Below, in pieces: positions 19,349-25,352 of a stretch of DNA of 25,352 nt (position 1 is its first letter; each line of letters begins with the position of its first letter). Below the pieces are notes generated by a model. The model did no database searches. It was not told the DNA's origin and worked only from the letters and a program-made list of their open reading frames with translations. Source of the DNA: Gnetum montanum (Eukaryota > Streptophyta > Gnetopsida > Gnetales > Gnetaceae). Position numbers and translations under genes: made by a program. Where the stretch lies: contig MNCI01030241.1 of assembly GCA_015680685.1 (NCBI GenBank), forward strand, positions 154,453 to 179,804, written 5' to 3'.

Positions 19349-19990
19349 ATGCAGGGTGGGCTTCCTACCGAGCTGCAACAACGTAACATTACAAGGGACA
19401 TCAATCTTCAACCCACTATTGGTTTAGACAACTACACAAAGAAGAGACATTTCTTTAGAGCTAACAGTCCAACCAAGTCCTTGCAACCACAAGTAGCTAA
19501 TTATCTAAACACCTCATCCTCATTCAACTCTTTGGAGCTTTCTTTGAACCAAAAATCACACCCAAGGCATACTATCATGTTAACCCATGCCATCACTGAT
19601 TGGATTAAAGTTGGTCATCTTCCTAGGAAATTCTTTGATCCTGGAAGTTCTCTTATTTATTTGCAAATTGCTAAAAATGAGCCTTGCAAAGCTCTTTTGG
19701 ATTCAGGTTTTGGTGTTAATTTGATCTCCTAGGAAATGTATAAAGCTTAGAACTTGCCTCCACTAAAGAAGAGTAACATCTATTTAGAGTTGGCCAACCA
19801 GTCCATCATTGTCCCATTGGGACTAGTGAAGGACATTGTCACCACTATTTATGGGTGGTCATATCCAGCTGATTTCCTAGTGATCCAATTCAACAACTAT
19901 GAGGGGGACTTCCCAATCATAATGGAAAGAGCATGGCTAAGTACGATTGATGCATGCCTAGGAATATGTGATCTTTCCCTAGAGATATCA
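19349..19990 (+). pseudogene. Retropepsin remnant (plus-strand element)
   Basis: TIMLTHAITDWIKVGHLP precedes the active site KALLDSGFGVNLIS (DSG at 19700-19708, intact). Next come ELANQSIIVPLGLVKDIV and the C-terminal PIIMERAWLSTIDACLGI, the equivalent of the retropepsin I-G-R segment with Glu in place of Gly. Two stops after LIS lie in the same frame. Better preserved than the minus copy. Confidence 0.82.
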
Positions 19991-20056
19991 AAAGAAAATA
20001 CGTTTAGAAATATTGAGAAGAAGAAAGTTCCATGCATTGCATACAATGACACAACA

Positions 20057-20119
20057 TGCAACTGTGTGCAGAAGTCTTGGTTTGTACAACATTTAACATT
20101 GCCTGCATGCAACCAGTGT
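20057..20119 (+). other. CxC-x14-CxxC motif in the protease-RT linker
   Basis: CNCVQKSW...PACNQC, uninterrupted in this copy and in frame with protease. The same spacing occurs at 10171-10233 on the minus strand. About 20130-20160 also keeps RCLY.VA. A small metal-binding module is inferred. Confidence 0.55.
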
Positions 20120-20185
20120 GCACAAGTAACTGACATACAAAGATGCCTATATGCAGTAGCCACAAGATAGGAAGGTACCCAGTGG

Positions 20186-21470
20186 TTGATAGCTGACCCA
20201 AAGAGCAATTCAACTTTATGCATGGAACCAACTAAGAGCTTGACTTGTGCCTATATCGATAGCATAGATGCATTAGAGAAAGTCCATCGCCAACTTCCAA
20301 GTATTAACATTAAAAATATCAACTGGGAGAAGTTGGAAATCCATGATGAGTTCAAACAAGAGCCCCTCGAATTAAAATCATTGCCCACTAGTATGGAGTA
20401 TGCATTTCTCAAGACTAGAAAATTGGTAATCATTAATGCTAAGCTCACTCCTCAACAAAAAGAAAAACTACTGAAGATGGTAAACAAATGGTCAAAAGCC
20501 TTTACTTGGTCATATCCTAAATTAACCTAAATAGATCCTAGGATATGCCAACATAGAATCTACACTGACCCCTTTATGAAGCCTTGATGACAACCACAAA
20601 GATGATTGAACCCAAAGCTTAACCAAGTAGTTAAAGAAGAAATTGAGCAACTTCTAAAGACCAGGTTCATCTACCCCATTTTTGACAGTGAATGGGTTAG
20701 TCCACTAGTCATTGTCCCTAAAAAAGAAGGTAAATGAAGGGTGTGTATAGACTTTAGGCTACTAAACATGGCAACATTTAAAGACAATTTCCCATTTCCA
20801 TTTGTTGACCAGGTCTTAGATACCATTTCAGGCATTTCTATTACAGTTTTATGGATGGTTACAGTGGGTACAATCAAATCCAAATAGCACTAGAAGACCA
20901 AGCCAAAACTACATTCATGAGTCCTTGGGGAACATTTTCATATAGGGAAATGTTGTTTGGCTTGTGCAATGCTCTAGCAACATTTCAATGTTTAGTTCTC
21001 AGTATATTTTAGCAGCAAATAGGAAATGGTGTGGAGGTTTTTATGAATGATTTCTCCACCTACAGAGTAGACTTTGAACAAGAATTGGACTGATTAGAGC
21101 AAGTATTGAAACGATGTGTTAAAATCAACCTAAGGCTCAATTGGCAGAAGAGCCATTTAATGGTCCAAGAGGCCACGGTATTAGGGCATAAAATTTCACA
21201 AAGAAGGATAGAGGTAGATCCTGAAAAAATTAAAGTCATCCAAGGAATCACTCATCAACCTAAAACTATAAAAGATGTCCAATCATTCCTTGGACATACT
21301 AGGTATTATAGATGCTTCATCGAGAACTTTTTGAAGATTACAAAACCATTGGTAGAACTAATGAAGAAGGGCATACCCTTTGAATGGATCAAGGAATGTG
21401 AGCTAGCTTTCCAAACCTTGAAGCAGAAGCTCATAGAAACACCCATTCTACAAGCTCTTGACTAGTTTAG
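20186..21470 (+). pseudogene. Reverse transcriptase remnant with N-terminal connector (plus-strand element)
   Basis: The connector frame (20186-20530) includes SMEYAFLKTRKLVIINAKL and WSKAFTWSYPKL. RT begins near 20600: NPKLNQVVKEEIEQLL, FIYPIFDSEWVSPLVIVPKK, CIDFRLLNMATFKDNFPFPF. A frame change at about 20835-20845 leads to FMDGYSGYNQIQIA (motif A, Asp 20854-20856) and LFGLCNALATFQ. The catalytic loop is VFMNDFSTY (FMND at 21040-21051): the first Asp is Asn through G-to-A, so it is inactive. The thumb/connection segment VQSFLGHTRYYRCFIENF follows in 21106-21465. Confidence 0.87.
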
Positions 21471-21860
21471 ATCATTCCATATAATGACTAACACATCCAA
21501 TTTTTCTTTAGGAGCCATACTTACATAGTTAGATGATCAAAAACATCCCTATTACATTCACTATGCAAGTTGAAGTATTGCAGGTGCACAACTTAACTAT
21601 ACCACAATAGAAAAAAAGTTAATGGTTGTGGTGTTTGCACTAGAAAATTTTAGGCACTATGTATTATGCTATAAGGTATTTGTACACATAGATCATAGTG
21701 CAATTCAGTTCCTTATGAATAAACCAACGGTGAGCCCTCGCATCATACAATGGTTCGTAATCTTGCAAGAGTTCAATCTTACGATGGTCGATCGCAAAGG
21801 CACCAAGAATGTTGTTGCCAATTATTTATCTCTGTTGCGATGGGATAACAAAGAGGATGA
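21471..21860 (+). pseudogene. RNase H remnant (plus-strand element)
   Basis: NTSNFSLGAIL replaces the usual acidic DAS start (Asn codon 21490-21492). YTTIEKKLMVVVFALENFRH has Lys where the catalytic Glu before Leu is expected (21616-21618). VHIDHSAIQFL keeps the later Asp (21691-21693). Both losses are single G-to-A changes. The domain ends near VVANYLSLL (about 21835). Confidence 0.78.
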
Positions 21861-22009
21861 ATACCCAATTTCTGATCACTTCCCTGATGAACTCCTCTTT
21901 ATAGGTGTAATAAACAATCAATCACCCATAGATACCAATTGGTATAGTAGCATTCTTACTTATCTCCTCACACAAGAAACACCACAAGGCCTGGATATTA
22001 GAAATAAAT

Positions 22010-23279
22010 AACAGTTTCTCCACTGAGTTAAACATTTCATAGAAATCAATAGACACCTTTACAAGGTGTGCTTTGATGGTTTGTTTTGATGGTGTGTTCC
22101 CGACATAGATCAATTGCAAGTTCTCCAAGATGCCATGAGGGCCCTTGTGGGGGTCATTACGTTGGGAGATGAATAGCCATTAAAATCTTGCTTGCAGGAT
22201 ATTATTGGCCTACATTATTTCAGGACATCCATCATTTTGTCCAATCTTGTGAGCACTGCCAACGTGATGGGGGAATGACTACTACAATGGAGGGTTCACA
22301 ACAATGGATTTAACCCTTAGAACCATTCTACATATGGGGTATTGATTTTATGGGGCCTATTACACCAATGTCCAATGGAAAAGCTTACATTATTTTTTTT
22401 GTTGACTATTTTACAAAATGGGTGGAAGCAGTTGCTATTACTGATTGTACATCATCTACCACTACATGATTTGTTCAACAAAAAATTGTAAATAGGCTTG
22501 GCGTACCTCATGTACTTATTTCTGATAATGGTATACATTTTATAGGTGTAAATTTTTAGAAGTTGATGCAATGCTTGAGTCAAGCATAAGCTAACTACAC
22601 CATATCATCCTCAAGCGAATGGTTAAGCTGAAGTTACCAATAGGGAAATCACAAAAATCTTGACACACACCATTAGCAAATATAGGCAAGATTGGAGCAC
22701 CAAACTAAACGATGCTCTTTGGGCCTACTGCTCCACATGGAAACTCTTTATAGGCTACTCTCCCTATGAGTTAGTGTATGAAAAACTTCCAACACTTCCT
22801 ATATACGCTGAGCTCCATACACTATCTACAGCATGTGACCTTAACCTTGACCTTAGTTTAGCACAAAAAGAATGGTTAATGAATCTTAACTTGCTAGATG
22901 AAAAATGATTAGCCTGTCATCCAATGAACTGCACAAGGCCTTCAACAAACATTGTTATGACCTAAAAATTAGAAAAGTCACATACCAACCAGGAGATAGG
23001 GTTCTTTATTGGAATCCTGCACATGTGCCACAACAAACTAAATTTCAAACGATGTGGAAAGGACCTTATATCATTCATGAAATATTTCCTTCAAAGTCCC
23101 TGATGATCTATAAACCTAAAAGCCCAAATAAGAAATTATTGGTCAACATCCAGCAAACCAAACCTTTCCATGAGCTTAAGACAGCCAGTACTAACACTAC
23201 CTCTATTGATGGACAACCCTACTCATTATTTCAGAATTCCTCCTCACTCAGTCATGGGGGAGATGGCTACCAATGCTAG
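22010..23279 (+). pseudogene. Integrase remnant (plus-strand element), end of pol
   Basis: A 1-nt loss near 22130 changes frame exactly at the zinc finger (CHEGPCGGHYVG ... CEHCQRDGGM, 22131-22280). The core has GIDFMGP (Asp 22344-22346) and SDNGIHF (Asp 22524-22526). After another shift near 22583 comes AEVTNREI (Glu 22630-22632), with KYRQDWSTKLNDALWAY following. A last shift near 22903 joins the C-terminal frame 22905-23279 with the GPY/F module KFQTMWKGPYII (about 23040-23075). All three catalytic acids persist. There is no chromodomain. Confidence 0.87.
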
Positions 23280-24911
23280 TCATTCTAAGCCCTCATTTTT
23301 TTATCTTTTTGGTTTATACATTTTTGTTTTACACATTTTTCATATTTACTATTTTTGTTTTACACCATCATTAACATTTTTGCTATTTATTTCTTTATTC
23401 CATTTTGTTTCATTTATTCTCACTCATCACATAATAAGTGCTCATGATGGTGGGTTGTACTATAATGGTGTTGATTGCTAATGTTTGATTTTTACCTTTG
23501 AATTTTACTATTGATACTAAGATATGATTTCTTTTGATAAAATAGGTAATGAGTCCATGTCATCCATTCATCCATTCAACTATATGATCTCCCTTTGTTT
23601 TGAAAATGTATTGTCCCTTTTCCTAATCAAACCTATTAATGAATTGGTGGCTTGGTATTTTTCAAACCAAGGAANCCCATGCCTGAAGGTTCCCTCTAAC
23701 TAAGGCCCTTCCTCACTTCCTGCTTCTCTATTCTTCTCCTTTTGGAATGGTGGTTGCTCTGTGAAAGCATTCTTGTTGCTTCAGGAAAATGGGTTGGTCA
23801 AGTGTGTTGATGCAAGGTCACTAGATGTGATTAGTTTTAATCTAGATTTGGGCTGCATTTTATTAAGTCACATTAACCACATAGTACACAAGGGACTTTA
23901 CACAATCTTGATTTCAGGATTCCATTCCATTCTCTCTTCTCTTTCCGTATTGCTTCCTGAATTTGACCTTATTTCTAGTTTTATGATTTGTATATATCTT
24001 GGTCAATGCATTGTTGCTCTCTGGTAAATTCTTGTGGGTGAATTCTTAACTATTGTTTCTATATGTCATTCCTAGAGCCTACAGACTCTTAGGTTTGTGG
24101 GTTATTGCAGCATAAAAGGGCATGATCCTGCTTTGGGGAGGACCCACTGGCAGTCCTTTTTGGGGTGATTGTTAAGTTCATTTCCCTTAAACATTTCTTG
24201 CAATCAACTATTTCTCATTTCACCCCATCCATGACATTCATTTTTGTTTTTGTTTTATTGGCTTCACCATTGTCATTCCTCTTATCTTTCTTTTTCTTTC
24301 GATTCCCATCCTATTACTACTAGAGGTTCACTCTTAGTCATGGGGACCTATCACAAATTTTTCATTCTATTACTTATCTCACCCCTACACCTTGGGTAGT
24401 TATCAGTTACAAACCTCTAACCTAGTATCTGTCATACCCACAACCTAGCCAATGTACTTCATATCAAGGCAAGGTATCAATTGCATTATATCTTATCTAT
24501 CCTTGCTAATTTTTGATTTTGTTGTGTGTGTAGATGGTGATCACATGAATAATGAACTAAGATAGGAGGGAGCACTCAGGATGGATTGGAGCAAGAGCAT
24601 TTACGCAAGGAACAAGCTTGGTCATGTGTCCATGGATGAACAATGGTGTGCACATTTTTGACATCGACAGCAACGCATCTCATTTTCTTTTCTCTCTCTC
24701 TCTTCAAGCTATCAAATGAGGGTCTAGATGTCATCTATGTATAGTGTTTACCACAATGGTTATAAACACAAATGTTGTAATACATTTGTCAATTTGTTCA
24801 CCGGGCACTTTGAGTCTGTCATTCCATGTCACCGTCAGTTGTCGTTCAATCAATAATCCCATACCTTCCTAATATTTTGTAAGGAACTCAAGGACGAGTT
24901 TTCATTCAATC
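23280..24911 (+). other. Non-coding 3' region of the plus-strand element
   Basis: A T-rich stretch (23288-23420) follows pol. About 23540-24235 aligns with the minus element's 6680-5690, apart from about 280 bp absent here. After about 24240 the copies differ, and the 3' gene of the other element is missing. Similarity returns at about 24855, just before the purine tract. There is one ambiguous base at 23675 and a short (TC)n run at about 24690-24703. The open frame at 23761-24027 falls in this aligned non-coding part and is not a gene. Confidence 0.65.
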
Positions 24912-24920
24912 ATGGGGCTA
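24912..24920 (+). other. Polypurine tract of the plus-strand element
   Basis: ATGGGGCTA immediately before the 3' LTR, matching ATTGGGGTA of the minus element. The preceding GGACGAGTTTTCATTCAATC also aligns with its counterpart. Confidence 0.7.
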
Positions 24921-25352
24921 TGATGAGTCCCAATATTAGACCCTTGATATCAAAGATGCTAAGGCGATATCATACATGTGATGTCAGAGCCTATCTCGTT
25001 GCCTATAAATAAGAGACAAGGGAACTTGGTTTGGCATTACTTTTTTAGTCCCTTAGCCAAACTCTTGCAATTTTTCTATTCTAGAGTTAGAATTATTTCT
25101 GAGTGCCCACAGTAGGAGTCATAAAGTAAATGGATCATTATTTGAGCATTGTGTACCTGAGCACACCTTGTGTCAGGAAATAAAGACAAACTTTGTGATA
25201 AACCTTGCAACATTCAGAATAGCTTAATTATTACATTTCATGTTATTTATTGTTATTTGATGCTTTCAATAGTTACTTAATGTTATTTCATCAAAGTATT
25301 AATTATCAATTATCAATGAATTAGCACACTCAGCACAACCACTTCGAGCATA
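24921..25352 (+). repeat. 3' LTR of the plus-strand element (first 432 bp)
   Basis: It aligns with 16909-17368. It has three U3 units instead of five (24934-24981) and TATAAATA at 25004-25011. The last 102 bases equal those of the 5' LTR exactly. Truncated by the window edge. Confidence 0.93.
24934..24981 (+). repeat. U3 array in the 3' LTR, two units shorter
   Basis: TATTAGACCCTTGA (24934), a 20-nt variant (24948) and TATCATACATGTGA (24968). The 28-bp shortfall against the 5' LTR equals two units: LTR start to TATA is 83 bp here and 111 bp in the 5' LTR. Confidence 0.75.

Larger units (their letters stand above)
16909..25352 (+). mobile_element. Ty3/gypsy (Athila-like) LTR retrotransposon, sister subfamily, cut by the window end
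   Basis: 5' LTR 16909-17759, tRNA-Asp-type primer site 17761-17778, gag-pol 17896-23279, non-coding 3' region, purine tract 24912-24920 and 3' LTR from 24921 to the window end. LTR termini TGATGA...TCATCA, the R/U5 part, pol and 3' UTR align with the minus-strand element, while U3 differs. It lacks the extra 3' gene and a roughly 0.9-kb gag segment. Frame changes in gag-pol occur near 18490, 20840, 22130, 22583 and 22903. Its right target duplication is outside the window (the left flank reads GTTAT). Confidence 0.92.

Noticed and set aside
19074-19427. 117-codon open frame, plus strand
   Set aside because: The frame continuous with gag and protease reads P/Q/Y/H-rich here and aligns with the minus element's linker (PYGYYV...QP). 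This ORF is a shadow.
19897-20231. Two overlapping minus-strand open frames
   Set aside because: They lie antisense to the well-supported protease-RT linker and resemble no family.
23761-24027. 88-codon open frame after integrase, considered as an env-like gene
   Set aside because: The homologous stretch of the minus element (about 6170-5850 reversed) has no corresponding open frame and aligns as non-coding DNA.
1-25352. tRNA or rRNA genes
   Set aside because: Apart from the two tRNA-Asp-complementary primer sites, I saw no cloverleaf-like or rRNA-like sequence by reading. A tRNAscan-SE run would settle it.

Overview
The window is repeat-dense nuclear DNA of a vascular plant and holds no bacterial, organellar or intact cellular gene that I can recognise. 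It is AT-rich. Every recognisable protein segment belongs to Ty3/gypsy LTR retrotransposons of the Athila/TAT branch, and all are decayed by nonsense codons and frameshifts. The large size, age and density of the elements would fit a gymnosperm or another large plant genome, but that is a guess.

Layout: 1-1004 is left flank. It has a possible minus-strand promoter-like patch and a degenerate 64-bp direct repeat. 1005-14112 is a complete minus-strand element of 13.1 kb. It has two LTRs (TGATGA...TCATCA ends), a tRNA-Asp-type primer site, gag, protease, RT, RNase H and integrase, and a 4-of-5-bp target-site duplication (CCTTG/CCTTA). Beyond integrase it carries a second decayed gene at 2121-4957, preceded by a U3-like promoter and a candidate leader intron. 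14113-16908 is an older minus-strand relative of the same family, broken up, with integrase and pre-protease remnants and a possible LINE tail. 16909-25352 is a plus-strand element of a sister subfamily. Its 5' LTR, primer site, gag-pol and polypurine tract are in the window; its 3' LTR runs off the right end. It lacks the extra 3' gene and most of the gag capsid core.

How the parts would have worked: gag would form the particle, protease would cut the polyprotein, RT/RNase H would copy the RNA from a tRNA-Asp primer, and integrase would insert the copy. None of the copies can do this now. The minus copy has DLG in protease and FMDG in RT. The plus copy has FMND in RT, has lost two RNase H catalytic residues and lacks the capsid core. 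The nonsense load (TAG, TAA, TGA where related copies have Gln or Arg) suggests decay by deamination of methylated cytosine.

The most interesting signals are regulatory and structural. Tandem repeats with a 14-bp period occur in the U3 of both subfamilies, although their sequences differ. A U3-like module is reused in front of the 3' gene. A CxC-x14-CxxC motif is kept between protease and RT in two diverged copies. A 102-bp tract is identical between otherwise about 10% diverged LTRs.
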